64,000 bases of DNA from Pseudomonadota bacterium (GCA_018241505.1 JAFEDS010000017.1:372001-436000), one strand, 5' to 3'. Positions 45,430 through 54,193 are shown, counted from the stretch's first letter. Notes: generated from the sequence alone by a model not told the origin. Translations and numbers: made by a program.

Positions 45430-45864
45430 CTACGCGCCCTTCACCGAGATATCAACATCAACATTGCCCCGTGTGGCGTGTGAGTAGGGGCAAATCTGCT
45501 CGTGCGCCTCGCGCGCCAAGGCCTCGAGGTCGGCCTGTGGGATGCTCGGGTCCACGACGTGAAGTTTGACCGCGAGCCCGAAACCCCCGGCGGTGCGCGG
45601 GCCGATGGTGACGCTGCAAGTCACCGCGGCCCCCTTGGCATTCTTTTTCTTCTGGCTCGCCACATAGTCAATCGCCCCGCCAAAACAGGCCGCATACCCG
45701 GCCGCAAACAGATGCTCGGGGGTCGTCGTACCGGGCTTGCCCGGACCGCCCATTGCCTTCGGAACCGACAGATCCACGCTCAGTGAGCCATCCTCGGCCT
45801 GGGAATGCCCATTGCGCCCGCCCGTAGCCGTGGCCTTCGCGGTGAACAGAGGTTTGATTTCCAT
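45430..45864 (-). CDS. ohr: Organic hydroperoxide resistance protein Ohr
   Basis: 144 residues from an ATG with AGGAG about 8 bases upstream. The N-terminal TAKATATGGRNGH and the two reactive Cys sites (LFAAGYAACFGGAI near 60 and EQICPYSHATRGNVDV near 125) are diagnostic of Ohr, a cytoplasmic lipoyl-dependent organic peroxidase. The partner regulator OhrR is not adjacent. The gene ends 8 bases from the acyltransferase stop (convergent). Confidence 0.94.
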   Translation of the reverse strand: MEIKPLFTAKATATGGRNGHSQAEDGSLSVDLSVPKAMGGPGKPGTTTPEHLFAAGYAACFGGAIDYVASQKKKNAKGAAVTCSVTIGPRTAGGFGLAVKLHVVDPSIPQADLEALAREAHEQICPYSHATRGNVDVDISVKGA

Positions 45865-45981
45865 CGATTTACTCCTGCTGCAAATGGGTTGACGCAGGCA
45901 GGCAGGGTACCCCCGTGCCGCAGGGAATGAAATCCGCTCCCGATGAGTCTTCAATGATCACACAACATCAGGAGCGGCAGG

Positions 45982-46410
45982 GTGCGGGCGGAAAGGCAAT
46001 TGGCGCAATCGCGGTTGGTCGCACAGATCGCCGCAGGCGATCGGGGGGCGCTACAGGCCCTGTACGAAATCTATTTTCCGCACCTAGCCTGCTTTTTTTC
46101 GCACCTGACCGCCGCGACGGTCGAGGACCTGATCAACGACACTTTCTTCGATGTGTGGAAAAAGAGCGGCGAATTGGTTGCGGCCGCGTCCAGTCACATC
46201 TGGATCATGCGCCTGGCACTCTATCACGCCAGGCTGCAGCAACCCACGGCCGCAACGGATCAAAGCGCGATCAAGTACCTCGTTTACACAGGTTCCACGC
46301 GAGCGGAAGTCGCTGAAATCCTGAGCTTGTCCACGCACTGCGTCGACGCGCTGCTCACGCAGACACGACTCGCGACTTCTCACAGGCAGACCCCGTGCGC
46401 GAACGGCTGA
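45982..46410 (+). CDS. Short ECF-sigma-like protein with vestigial region 4
   Basis: 142 residues from a GTG with AGGAG 7 bases upstream. Region 2-like sequence is present (residues about 8-70: QIAAGDRGALQALYEIYFPHLACFF, VEDLINDTFFDVWKKSGEL) and then a very short linker and a weak HTH (about 105-135: STRAEVAEILSLSTHCVDALL). Typical ECF sigmas are about 170-200 residues; the loss of the linker and the imperfect -35-binding helix suggest a degenerate or regulatory sigma-like protein. No anti-sigma gene adjoins. Confidence 0.6.
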   Translation: MRAERQLAQSRLVAQIAAGDRGALQALYEIYFPHLACFFSHLTAATVEDLINDTFFDVWKKSGELVAAASSHIWIMRLALYHARLQQPTAATDQSAIKYLVYTGSTRAEVAEILSLSTHCVDALLTQTRLATSHRQTPCANG

Positions 46411-46466
46411 TCCGGAGCTGATCGCTTTTCAGCCTGGAAGCGCCCGCCCACCGCCGTCGTTTGCGC

Positions 46467-47339
46467 TCAAACAGGGGGCACCCCACCCCCCGAGGGCTCG
46501 CCGAAAAATGGCGCCAGCTCGAACGCGCGCAGCGCTTCAAACAGGTCGCGGTCTTCGGCCACCATTGCACAGATATCGAGATAGGGCACGGCAACACCGT
46601 TGCGGCGATTTGAGCAGAGAAAGGCATTGAGGTCGATGAATTGCGCAACGTGCTCGGCACCCAGATGAATCAGGTAGTGACCGAAGTTGTCGTACACAAT
46701 GAAATGCCGGTATCCGCTCTCGAGCAGCGACTGGAAGCTGCTGAGCCCATCGGCCACTCCATTCGGTTGCTCAAACGGCGCGTATTCGTAATACAGAACG
46801 GGTTTCAGGTCCGCCAACAACGCGGCCGACGACATGATTATCTGGAAGTCGAAGCCATCGGTATCGATCTTGAGCAACCGGGGGCGGGCGAATCCAGGGA
46901 CGCCGGCCAACAGCTCATCGAGACGCTTCACCGTGATGCCGCCCTTTTCATCCGTGCCAGCCACCAATTTTGCAGTACCGGCCTCGGTACTCTGCAGGGC
47001 GTAAACATTCGCCGACGTGCTATCGCCTACAAACACCGTCTCAACAGCGATATGAGCGCCGATCCGGCGGGCGTTCTCGCGTAGAAACGGCAGATACTCA
47101 GCGCCTCCCTCAATACAGAGAGTTGGCATATCGTAGTAACTATTGATGAGCGCCGCGCTATCGCCGACATTGGCACCTATATCGACAGCGGCAGAGCCCG
47201 GATACTTCTGCCATACGAGACGCGCAATCTCCCCGAGCGCCCGATCATACCGCTGCCACTTCGCCTGGTAGCGATCGAGCGCATGATCGGGCGGCAGGAC
47301 CACCTTCGTTCGGCCGATTGTGTATTCTTTGGCTTGCAT
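46467..47339 (-). CDS. FkbM family SAM-dependent methyltransferase
   Basis: 290 residues. SAM motif I AAVDIGANVGDSAALIN near 50-66, then LKIDTDGFDFQIIMSS near 156 which is the FkbM signature (KIDxxGxE-like, with Phe). FkbM proteins O-methylate glycans or polyketides; several are linked to LPS or glycolipid modification. It stands alone between a sigma-like gene (convergent) and a divergent YkgJ gene 170 bases away. Confidence 0.88.
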   Translation of the reverse strand: MQAKEYTIGRTKVVLPPDHALDRYQAKWQRYDRALGEIARLVWQKYPGSAAVDIGANVGDSAALINSYYDMPTLCIEGGAEYLPFLRENARRIGAHIAVETVFVGDSTSANVYALQSTEAGTAKLVAGTDEKGGITVKRLDELLAGVPGFARPRLLKIDTDGFDFQIIMSSAALLADLKPVLYYEYAPFEQPNGVADGLSSFQSLLESGYRHFIVYDNFGHYLIHLGAEHVAQFIDLNAFLCSNRRNGVAVPYLDICAMVAEDRDLFEALRAFELAPFFGEPSGGGVPPV

Positions 47340-47509
47340 GTTGGACTCCGGCTTACCTATCGTGGTGATTCAGGCTCGGACTCGGTGCGCCATTCGGTCC
47401 CCTGGATCAGAAACTTACGCTCAATCTCCGCGGCCATGACCAACATCTCCCCGAGCACCCGCCACGGATGCTGCCATAGTGGGCTGTGTGATGCGCTACG
47501 ATTTAGCGC

Positions 47510-48160
47510 ATGGACCCCAATTCACAGACGGACGGCATTCCCGCCGGAGCTTTTGGCGAATGGCTGGCAGGATTTCGCGCCTCGCTGCTGGGAAATCGAG
47601 GCTCCGACGTCCCTTGCGGCGAATGCCGAGGCTGTTGCATCTCGGGGTACTCGGTGCAGATCCGTCCGCATGATGAGCAAGCGCGGGCTTTGATTCCGGC
47701 GAAGCTGCTCGTCAGTGCGCCCGGTTTTGCGCGAAACGAGCTGACAATGGCGGCGCGGCCGGATGGCACGTGCCCCATGCTGCACAACAACGAATGCACT
47801 ATCTATCGGAACCGTCCGCAAACCTGCCGCGACTACGACTGCCGCGTTTTCGCCGCGGCCGGGCTGGCGGCCGGTGGGTCCGACAAAGCTGTCATCAACC
47901 GCCGCGTGTGTGAATGGCGTTTCAGCTATCCAACGCAGTCAGATCGTGCAGCACATGCTGCCGTCAAGGCTGCTGCAACGTTCATCGCCACCAAACGGAG
48001 CAGTTTTCCCGGTCAGCGTGCGCCCGCGGGTCCCACAGGCATTGCTGTGCTTGCCTGCAAGACTTATGCGGTATTCCTCGCGCCTGACATTCAACAGCGC
48101 CCCGATGAAGAGGTGGCGCGGCGCATTCTCGCGGCCAGCCGGAAGTTTCACCACATTTGA
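47510..48160 (+). CDS. YkgJ family cysteine cluster protein
   Basis: 216 residues, cytoplasmic. Cys pattern PCGECRGCC (near 36-44), CPML...CTIYRNRPQTCRDYDCRVF (near 89-113) is the YkgJ/UPF0153 zinc- or iron-cluster motif. Family function is unknown. It is a monocistronic gene ending 80 bases before the ArsR operon; a 6-base stem (48170-48187) follows the stop and may be a weak terminator. Confidence 0.88.
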   Translation: MDPNSQTDGIPAGAFGEWLAGFRASLLGNRGSDVPCGECRGCCISGYSVQIRPHDEQARALIPAKLLVSAPGFARNELTMAARPDGTCPMLHNNECTIYRNRPQTCRDYDCRVFAAAGLAAGGSDKAVINRRVCEWRFSYPTQSDRAAHAAVKAAATFIATKRSSFPGQRAPAGPTGIAVLACKTYAVFLAPDIQQRPDEEVARRILAASRKFHHI

Positions 48161-48204
48161 AATAACCCTCCGCTGCTTCACCAGCGGCCCGCGGATTGCG
48201 TTCC

Positions 48205-48234
48205 TTGACATGTGACCATTTGGTCACATATTAT
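48205..48234 (+). promoter_or_regulatory. Promoter with operator in the spacer, ArsR/SRPBCC operon
   Basis: Perfect TTGACA (48205-48210), an 18-base spacer, TATTAT (48229-48234), and the ATG only 7 bases after the -10, so the transcript is probably leaderless. The spacer is exactly filled by TGTGACCA-TT-TGGTCACA (48211-48228), a perfect inverted repeat. Binding there would occlude RNA polymerase; the regulator itself (ArsR-type) is the likely ligand. Confidence 0.72.
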
Positions 48235-48240
48235 TCATGC

Positions 48241-48585
48241 ATGAACCGCGACGATCTCGTATTCAAAGCGTTGGCCGACTCCTCGCGCCGCTTCCTGCTG
48301 GATCGATTGTTCGAGCGCGAAGGTCAGACGCTCGGCGAGCTCGAGCGGGAATTGGCGATGACACGCTTTGGCGTCATGAAACACCTCAAGGTGCTGGAAG
48401 AAGCGGGACTGATCATCACGCGGCGTGAGGGCCGCGAGAAGCTGCACTTCCTCAATGCGGTGCCCATTCGCCTGATACACGATCGCTGGATAGACAAATT
48501 CAAGGAGCGCGAGCTGTCCGCGCTCGCCGACCTGAAAACCACTGTGGAGAATGCCCAATGCCCGCCGTCTCGCAAGAGAGCCTGA
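48241..48585 (+). CDS. ArsR family winged-helix regulator
   Basis: 114 residues from an ATG at 48241; an earlier ATG (48196) is within the promoter. FKALADSSRRFLLDRLF, LGELERELAMTRFGVMKHLKVLEEAGLI and VTRREGREK-type wing (here ITRREGREKLHFLN) are the ArsR SmtB-like fold with no metal-binding Cys pair. This clade is paired with SRPBCC proteins and is often autorepressed. The stop lies 28 bases inside the following gene, so both are translated together. Confidence 0.93.
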   Translation: MNRDDLVFKALADSSRRFLLDRLFEREGQTLGELERELAMTRFGVMKHLKVLEEAGLIITRREGREKLHFLNAVPIRLIHDRWIDKFKERELSALADLKTTVENAQCPPSRKRA

Positions 48586-49070
48586 ATTCCAACTCAACCA
48601 CCCACATCCACGAGATCTACATCAAGGCCAGTGCGGTCGCGATCTGGGATGCACTGACGAAGCCGGAGTGGACGTCGCGCTATGGGTATCGCGCGCTGTC
48701 GCACTATGAGCTGAAGCCAGGTGGAAAATTCCGCTGCGTCGCGAACGACCAGATGCAACAGATGGGACTGCCGGAAGTCATTGTTGACGGCGAAGTGCTC
48801 GAAGTACGGGCGCCGCACAAGTTGGTGCAGAGCTATCGGTTTTTATTCAACGCCGAGCACAAAGCGGAGGGTTTCACGAAGATCACCTGGGAGGTGGTGC
48901 CCACCGAGAAAGGTTTCTGCCGCGTGACGGTGACACATGACACGGCCGGCGCGCCCATGATGATGGCTGCCACACGCAGTAAGTTCGATCTGCAGGGCGG
49001 CGGTGGCTGGAACTGGATACTCAGTGACTTGAAGTCGCTGCTGGAAACAGGCAAGACGCTGGACGCCTGA
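48558..49070 (+). CDS. SRPBCC/AHSA1 family protein
   Basis: 170 residues. The HIHEIYIKASAVAIWDALTKPEWTSRYGY opening (about 16-44), KPGGKFRC and VDGEVLEVRAPHKLVQSYRF are the typical 'activator of Hsp90 ATPase' AHSA1-like START fold. Such cytoplasmic proteins bind a hydrophobic ligand; the ArsR partner likely senses its ligand or a related stress. Overlaps the ArsR gene by 28 bases. Confidence 0.91.
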   Translation: MPAVSQESLNSNSTTHIHEIYIKASAVAIWDALTKPEWTSRYGYRALSHYELKPGGKFRCVANDQMQQMGLPEVIVDGEVLEVRAPHKLVQSYRFLFNAEHKAEGFTKITWEVVPTEKGFCRVTVTHDTAGAPMMMAATRSKFDLQGGGGWNWILSDLKSLLETGKTLDA

Positions 49071-49088
49071 GCATCGGCGGGCCGGAAA

Positions 49089-49114
49089 GGCGGGATAGTT
49101 TCGACTATCCCGCC
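49089..49114. terminator. Hairpin between the SRPBCC and BNR genes
   Basis: GGCGGGATAG / CTATCCCGCC, a perfect 10-base stem with a 6-base TTTCGA loop, 18 bases after the SRPBCC stop and between convergent genes. It lacks a clear T-tract on either side; acts as a likely bidirectional terminator. Confidence 0.6.
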
Positions 49115-49148
49115 CGAGTCCTGAACAAACCCGAGGTCCAGAGTGCGA

Positions 49149-52100
49149 CTAGGGAAGCTGCAGTCTCCAGGCGCCGCGGCCGTGGGTTGCCGCATAGAGC
49201 ACTCGACCATTCACATCGAGGGTCAAGCCATAGACCGCCACGGGAGGCAGGCTTCCGGCGGCAGGCTGCCACGTTGAGTTTCCTTTCAGGCGGACGAACA
49301 CACCGAAGTCGGTTGAGACGTAAGCGTCGCCGGTATTCCAATCGACCGCAATGCCGGTAATCGGCTGATCGCCCAGGTTGCTCGCAAGATCGCCCGACCA
49401 GGTCGCTGTCCGTGTAACCGGATTATAGATCACCTCGAACAAGTGCCCGGTCGCCGTCCCGGTGGCCGTGGCGTAAGCATCGTAGCCCGAGTAAGAGATG
49501 AACGCGTGGTTCGGGTTCGACGCATCGACGGAAATGCCGCTCACAAATCGCTCCGGTTGCGCGGAGCCATCGATCCGCGAAAACACGACATTGCCGGGAA
49601 TCGCCGTGTCAGCATTGGAAGCAACGAACACACGTCCGCGCCGCAACCCAACCCACACCGTACCCGTATCACTGGGCGCCCGGCTGATGGCTACGACGTA
49701 GCCATTGGGTCCCGGCGTCTTATCCGTTCCAAACCCTGTGCCGGTCAGGTCTGCCCCAATCTTGGCCCAGTCGCCACAAGCCCCCGTGAATTGCAGGCCG
49801 CTCACGAACTCGCTGCAGTTCGCCTCGAGAAATGCCTGGTTGCCGGCATTGTCCTGCGTGCGAAAGACGTGCTGCGCGCCAAAGAACCACGTGCCGCTCG
49901 TTTTTGGATCGTGAATCAGCGGGATGTAGAACGACATGTTCTCGCCACTCAGACTGCCCGCATCTCCAACCCAGTTCCAGCCGGTCTCGTTGCCCGGAAA
50001 GCCGAGGAAGGAGTTACTGTTGAAGCGGAAGTTCACATCGATCTGCGATGCCCCCGCCTGGCTGAAAAATGTGTGCATCCGCACCTCGGGATTTGCGATG
50101 TCGATCCCGGACTGGCCACCGTCGCCGAAGATGCTGACAAACCAGTCGGTGTTACCCTTGCCGTTGCCATTACCCTTCGAGCTCATGGCCTGGGTGCCGT
50201 CATCCTGCGTGCCACCCATGATGTCAGTCAGCGGCGCCTGTGTGTTGACCGACAGGCTCTGGAACTGTTGAGTCTGAAGACCCTTGTTGACCGGCGTCAG
50301 CGTCGTCGGAACCTTCGCCAGCCAATGCTGGCAATCTACCAGATTGTTCCCGGACAGGCCGCGCGCCGCACACTGGCTCGAAATGTCGGTGAACGAGCCA
50401 TTCAAGCGAAAGATGCCGCCGTCGTTGCCAATGAATACGATGTTCGGGTTGGTCGGCGTAGCTGCGATCGCGTGCTCATCCGGGTGCAGGCTCACACCCT
50501 GCGAGTCAACAGTCATATCGGTGAAGCTGACGCCGGCATCCTCCGACCGCTGAATGTCGCGGCCGTTCGAGCGGCCACCCAACTCGCTGTACTGCGATGC
50601 GCCCCCGATATAGACGATGTCGGGAGCACCCGGCGGTGAAAGGACCGGCATGTCGTAGGAGCATTGCGTCGCGCAGAAGTTGCGCGAGGCAAAACCAGGC
50701 GTGCCGTTCGCAGGGTTCGACAATTTCAGCCAACCGCCATTCGTTCCTCCGGTGAGCAATGCAGCAGCCGGCACGTTCGCGTTATCGACCCGATAGAAGT
50801 CGGCGCTGGCGCCATTGCCGCTATCACCCACGTAAACACGAAGCGATCCTGCGTTGGGTGCAAGCGAAAACTCGGTCCGCGAGCTCGGCGAGTTGGCAAC
50901 CGTGCCGCCGCCGGCCGAGTTGAAGATCGGGTGAAAATTAGCGTCGCCATCCTGGGTCATCGAGCGCCGGAACACACCGTAATCAAACGCTGAAGCGTAA
51001 ACCTGTGTCTCGCCCGCAGTCCGGTACAACTGGATGTTGGAAACTCCGCCACGGAAAAAGTCACCACCGGTGGGATTGCCCCCATCCACAGAATCTTGCG
51101 CCAGAATGAGAACCGGTGAAAACGTCACGCCGCCGTCGGTAGACTCGTACAGACCGACCGGGGGGGCGGCAGGCGGCGTGAAGCGGCCGCCGTTGACCGA
51201 GGAAGACCCATGACGCGCAACATCTGTACCGATGAAGATATGGTTTGGATTCGCGGGGTCGATTGCGACGGAGCCGATTGAGCGGTTCGCAGATACTGCC
51301 ACGCTACCAGGGACGACCGTCCAGCTCTTGCCGGCGTCGGTTGACTTGTATAAACCCACACCGGCCTCGGAATCGCTGGAACCGTTCGGTTCACCCGTTC
51401 CGACATAAAGCGTGCGGCCCACCGGGTCGCTGGGGTCGAAGGCGATCGATCCAATTGCATTTGAGGGTATGCCGTTTCCTGACGAAGCCCAGTTTGGTTG
51501 CGGAGCAAGAGCGTTGTCAGCCTCCCAGACACCACCGCCCGCCGCGCCGATGAAGATCTTGCAGTCATTGCCCCCACAGGCAGGTGAAATCGCGATCGCG
51601 GTCGCGCGTCCAGAGTAGATTCCAGCCGCCGTCCCACCCGTCGACTCCGATGCGACGAGAGCGTCTGCCGTGACACCGTATGGACCGACCGGCTGCCAGT
51701 TGGTCTTCTTGCCACCAGGCAGTTTGCCCAGAGAGGCGGCGGCATTTGCCGCAGCCCTTTGTTGGGCTGCACCAATCGCCGTGGCCGGATAGGCGCGGTT
51801 GTCATAATCCTCCTGGTCTCGCGACGCGGGACTCTCACCGCTGCCCTTGGCGCCGTTGAGAGTTTCAAAGCGGTCCATGAGGAACTTGGAGCGAACCGGC
51901 TTGACGGCGCGGCTGTGTTTTGTTTTGCCAGCCGATTTGCCGGCTGTGCGGTGCAATTTCCCGTTGCCCGGGTTTGTCGCCACCGTGCTTGCCACAGTCG
52001 GTGTTGGTGAGCTGGTCGGCTCCGCGGACGCTACGGCATGCTGGGCGGTGGCGGCCAACGCCAGCAATGCGCCCGTAGTGAGTACTCCGGTAAATCTCAT
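49149..52100 (-). CDS. Secreted BNR/Asp-box beta-propeller protein (sortilin/VPS10-like repeats)
   Basis: 983 residues with a signal peptide (1-24), then a basic region (about 45-75). At least four Asp-box-type repeats SxDxGxSW/T are seen: STDAGKSWTV near 235, STDGGVTFSP near 310, SEDAGVSFTD near 520, and NDGGIFRL near 550. It is a large beta-propeller like glycosyl hydrolase or WD40/YVTN domains. No catalytic residues are apparent. Monocistronic; a 425-base region with an inverted repeat lies beyond the start. Confidence 0.82.
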   Translation of the reverse strand: MRFTGVLTTGALLALAATAQHAVASAEPTSSPTPTVASTVATNPGNGKLHRTAGKSAGKTKHSRAVKPVRSKFLMDRFETLNGAKGSGESPASRDQEDYDNRAYPATAIGAAQQRAAANAAASLGKLPGGKKTNWQPVGPYGVTADALVASESTGGTAAGIYSGRATAIAISPACGGNDCKIFIGAAGGGVWEADNALAPQPNWASSGNGIPSNAIGSIAFDPSDPVGRTLYVGTGEPNGSSDSEAGVGLYKSTDAGKSWTVVPGSVAVSANRSIGSVAIDPANPNHIFIGTDVARHGSSSVNGGRFTPPAAPPVGLYESTDGGVTFSPVLILAQDSVDGGNPTGGDFFRGGVSNIQLYRTAGETQVYASAFDYGVFRRSMTQDGDANFHPIFNSAGGGTVANSPSSRTEFSLAPNAGSLRVYVGDSGNGASADFYRVDNANVPAAALLTGGTNGGWLKLSNPANGTPGFASRNFCATQCSYDMPVLSPPGAPDIVYIGGASQYSELGGRSNGRDIQRSEDAGVSFTDMTVDSQGVSLHPDEHAIAATPTNPNIVFIGNDGGIFRLNGSFTDISSQCAARGLSGNNLVDCQHWLAKVPTTLTPVNKGLQTQQFQSLSVNTQAPLTDIMGGTQDDGTQAMSSKGNGNGKGNTDWFVSIFGDGGQSGIDIANPEVRMHTFFSQAGASQIDVNFRFNSNSFLGFPGNETGWNWVGDAGSLSGENMSFYIPLIHDPKTSGTWFFGAQHVFRTQDNAGNQAFLEANCSEFVSGLQFTGACGDWAKIGADLTGTGFGTDKTPGPNGYVVAISRAPSDTGTVWVGLRRGRVFVASNADTAIPGNVVFSRIDGSAQPERFVSGISVDASNPNHAFISYSGYDAYATATGTATGHLFEVIYNPVTRTATWSGDLASNLGDQPITGIAVDWNTGDAYVSTDFGVFVRLKGNSTWQPAAGSLPPVAVYGLTLDVNGRVLYAATHGRGAWRLQLP

Positions 52101-52525
52101 GGCAGTCTCCCCATAGCAGTAATGTTGTAAACCTAGCCCGCCGGTGTGCCTTCCTTCTGGTAGACGCGAATTGATTGTTTTTTAGGTGTCCCCAAGTTGC
52201 ATATACGCCTATTTGTTTGCCATGCAAAGCCCGATCATCTATCACTTTATGATGTAAAGTTCAGCGGATGCCACAATCCTCCCGACATCCAGCGTCAGCG
52301 AATGCGGAGCAGGTCGTGCGGGACCTGCGCGCGTGCCTTTTGCGTTTATTGCTCCGAATCACGGGGGCCTGTTCCCGGGGCGTAATCGCTACTATCCGCG
52401 ATAGGAGTTGAGCGTGCTGATGACCGGGCATCAGACGAAGTCGATTGCGCAAATCCAGCCGCCCGAGCGCATAATGCTAGCTTGCTTTCGATGGGGTCCT
52501 TTATTCAGCAGCAAGCACACTCCCC
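52101..52525. other. 425-base noncoding region between the BNR and BlaI genes
   Basis: No gene can be supported. It contains ACTTTA-TGATG-TAAAGT (52244-52260), a 6-base inverted repeat, and CTATC-CGC-GATAG (52392-52404), a shorter one just 122 bases before the BlaI start. These are possible operator sites for the divergent promoters. The segment 52100-52200 is rich in T and A around TGTTTTTTAGG, consistent with an upstream promoter for the BNR gene on the minus strand. Confidence 0.6.
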
Positions 52526-52972
52526 ATGAGGTTCACCCGAAAATCGCAGCATCCCGGGCGTGCGGCAGAGCCGCTTCGAGCAGGCGGTTCCGTGCTGGGA
52601 CCGCTGGAGACACGGCTGCTGGAGCTTCTCTGGGCGCAGCGAGAATCGGCAACCGTGGCGCATATACGCGGCGCCCTGCCAGAGCTGGCCTACACCACGA
52701 TCATGACCACTCTCGATCGCCTCTATCGCAAGGGGCTGTTGCTACGTGCCAAAGACGGTCGCGCGTTCGCGTATGTGCCGCGCTACACGCGCGCCGAGCT
52801 GCTCAACAAGTTGATTTCTGCACACGTTGCCGATTTGTTGGAAGCCGAGGGAGGCCCGGTACTCCTCTCAACACTGGTGCGCGCTGTTAGCCGCACGGAC
52901 GCGGCGCTGCTCGATGAGCTCGATGCCCTGGTGCAGGCCGAGCGACTCAGGCTGAGGAAGGAGGCCAAGTGA
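52526..52972 (+). CDS. BlaI/MecI/CopY family transcriptional repressor
   Basis: 148 residues. Winged HTH about 20-90: LGPLETRLLELLWAQRESATVAHIRGAL, ELAYTTIMTTLDRLYRKGLL and RDGRAFAYVP-type wing (KDGRAFAYVPRYT) match BlaI. Dimerisation helices follow (LISAHVADLLEAEG). These repressors are inactivated by proteolysis by a partner M56 protease; that gene overlaps the stop (TGA within GTGA). Binding site not proven; the 52244 and 52392 repeats are candidates. Confidence 0.93.
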   Translation: MRFTRKSQHPGRAAEPLRAGGSVLGPLETRLLELLWAQRESATVAHIRGALPELAYTTIMTTLDRLYRKGLLLRAKDGRAFAYVPRYTRAELLNKLISAHVADLLEAEGGPVLLSTLVRAVSRTDAALLDELDALVQAERLRLRKEAK

Positions 52973-53904
52973 GCTCCCCGCTACTACTGGCTATCGTGCT
53001 GCTTGCCACATTTGGTCTGGCTGCGGTGCTGCTCGCGGGCCTCGTGGCTATGAGTTGGCATGCCGGATTGAGCTTGGTGAGGACGGCAGCGGCCGACCTT
53101 CTGGCCCTGCGACTGCTGCCCGTCTCGGGAGCACTGGTATTTACCTTGACGGTTGTCTTACCGGCATTTCTTAGTCGGGAACCGCGTAGCGATCGCGAAT
53201 CGGCCGGTCCCTTGTTGCTGATTTTGGCGACGTTCACTTTGCTCACCCTTCTCCACGGGATCTGGCGCGGGTGGCGTGCGTGGGCAGCCGCTCGCTCCCT
53301 CTTACACACGTGGGGCGCAGCCAAGCGTTGCTTGATCGAGAACGGCTGCGTGGTCCAGGTCGTTGACATCCCCAAACCGATCATCGGAGTTATCGGCGCC
53401 TGGCGTCCGCGGGTAGTCGCCGCGGAGTGCGTCATATCCGCATGCAGTCGGGGTGAGTTTCGGCAGGTGGTTGCACATGAGGCCGCTCACGTGTCCACCC
53501 GGGACAATCTGAAGTTGTTGTTGGCGCTTGCCAGTCCGGATGCACTCGCCTGGACAGTGCTCGGCGCCGCCCTGACAGAACGCTGGCGAACGGAAGCCGA
53601 GTTCGAAGCCGACCAACGTGCGACCGGTGATGACCCACAGAAGCGTCTCGAGTTGGCGTCGGCGCTGATAAAAGTGGCCCGGCTCTTCGATACGGGATCT
53701 GACACGAGGCACGCACTAACGATGTCAGTCGCACACGACGATGTGGAGGGCCGTGTTCGCCATCTTCTCGCACCCGTGCGGGCGACCTCACCAAGGTTCG
53801 GTAAGGTGCTGGCGTCGCTCGCAATCCTGACGCCAGTCGCTGCGCTACCGCTCTACGCGTTAGTGCACGAGCTCATCGAGACACTTGTTAGATTCGGGCT
53901 TTAG
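52969..53904 (+). CDS. BlaR1-like M56/M48 membrane metallopeptidase without a sensor domain
   Basis: 311 residues from a GTG overlapping the BlaI stop. Three N-terminal TM segments (about 5-30, 45-65, 80-105), then a gluzincin core with HEAAH (VVAHEAAHVSTRD, near 165) and the third ligand Glu in EFEADQ near 208, and one final TM (about 280-305). Unlike BlaR1, which has an about 250-residue penicillin-binding sensor after the last TM, the chain ends directly after it. It probably cleaves the co-encoded BlaI, but the inducing signal cannot be beta-lactam binding through a sensor of its own. Confidence 0.9.
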   Translation: MSSPLLLAIVLLATFGLAAVLLAGLVAMSWHAGLSLVRTAAADLLALRLLPVSGALVFTLTVVLPAFLSREPRSDRESAGPLLLILATFTLLTLLHGIWRGWRAWAAARSLLHTWGAAKRCLIENGCVVQVVDIPKPIIGVIGAWRPRVVAAECVISACSRGEFRQVVAHEAAHVSTRDNLKLLLALASPDALAWTVLGAALTERWRTEAEFEADQRATGDDPQKRLELASALIKVARLFDTGSDTRHALTMSVAHDDVEGRVRHLLAPVRATSPRFGKVLASLAILTPVAALPLYALVHELIETLVRFGL

Positions 53905-53926
53905 CGCTCGCGCGCATAGCAAACGC

Positions 53927-54193
53927 CTACAACCCGCGGCTTTGCGCCAGGTTCTCGACTTTCTCAAACACCAGCGACGGCTTGTCTCCGGCGCGGGAGT
54001 ACTGGTGCCGGCGCCCCATTTCCGCTAGCGCGGCATCGCGCTCGGCAGGTGTGGAATACCAGTGGAGCTTGTGCCACTCGGGACCGAGAAGCTTGCGGAA
54101 AGGGTCCCCCGGCGGGAGGCTCACGCGGATCCCGTAGGGACGGAGCTTCTCGATGGGGGGCGTACGGAGGTTTTGCGGCTGGCTGATTCCCAT
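53927..54193 (-). CDS. Small conserved hypothetical protein
   Basis: 88 residues, charged, cytoplasmic. MGISQPQNLRTPPIEKLRPYG followed by IRVSLPPGDPFRKLLGPEWHKLHWY is well conserved in Xanthomonas and Stenotrophomonas proteins of the same length, in my recollection. Function unknown. It lies between the M56 gene and the patatin gene; no operon partner overlaps. Confidence 0.75.
   Translation of the reverse strand: MGISQPQNLRTPPIEKLRPYGIRVSLPPGDPFRKLLGPEWHKLHWYSTPAERDAALAEMGRRHQYSRAGDKPSLVFEKVENLAQSRGL

Noticed and set aside
49443-50639. 398-residue plus-strand frame inside the BNR gene
   Set aside because: Antisense to a continuous 983-residue protein with clear repeats; composition is Arg-rich and no motif is present.
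52526-53904. A beta-lactam resistance locus
   Set aside because: BlaI and an M56 protease are present but there is no sensor domain and no beta-lactamase or PBP gene in the surrounding 10 kb.
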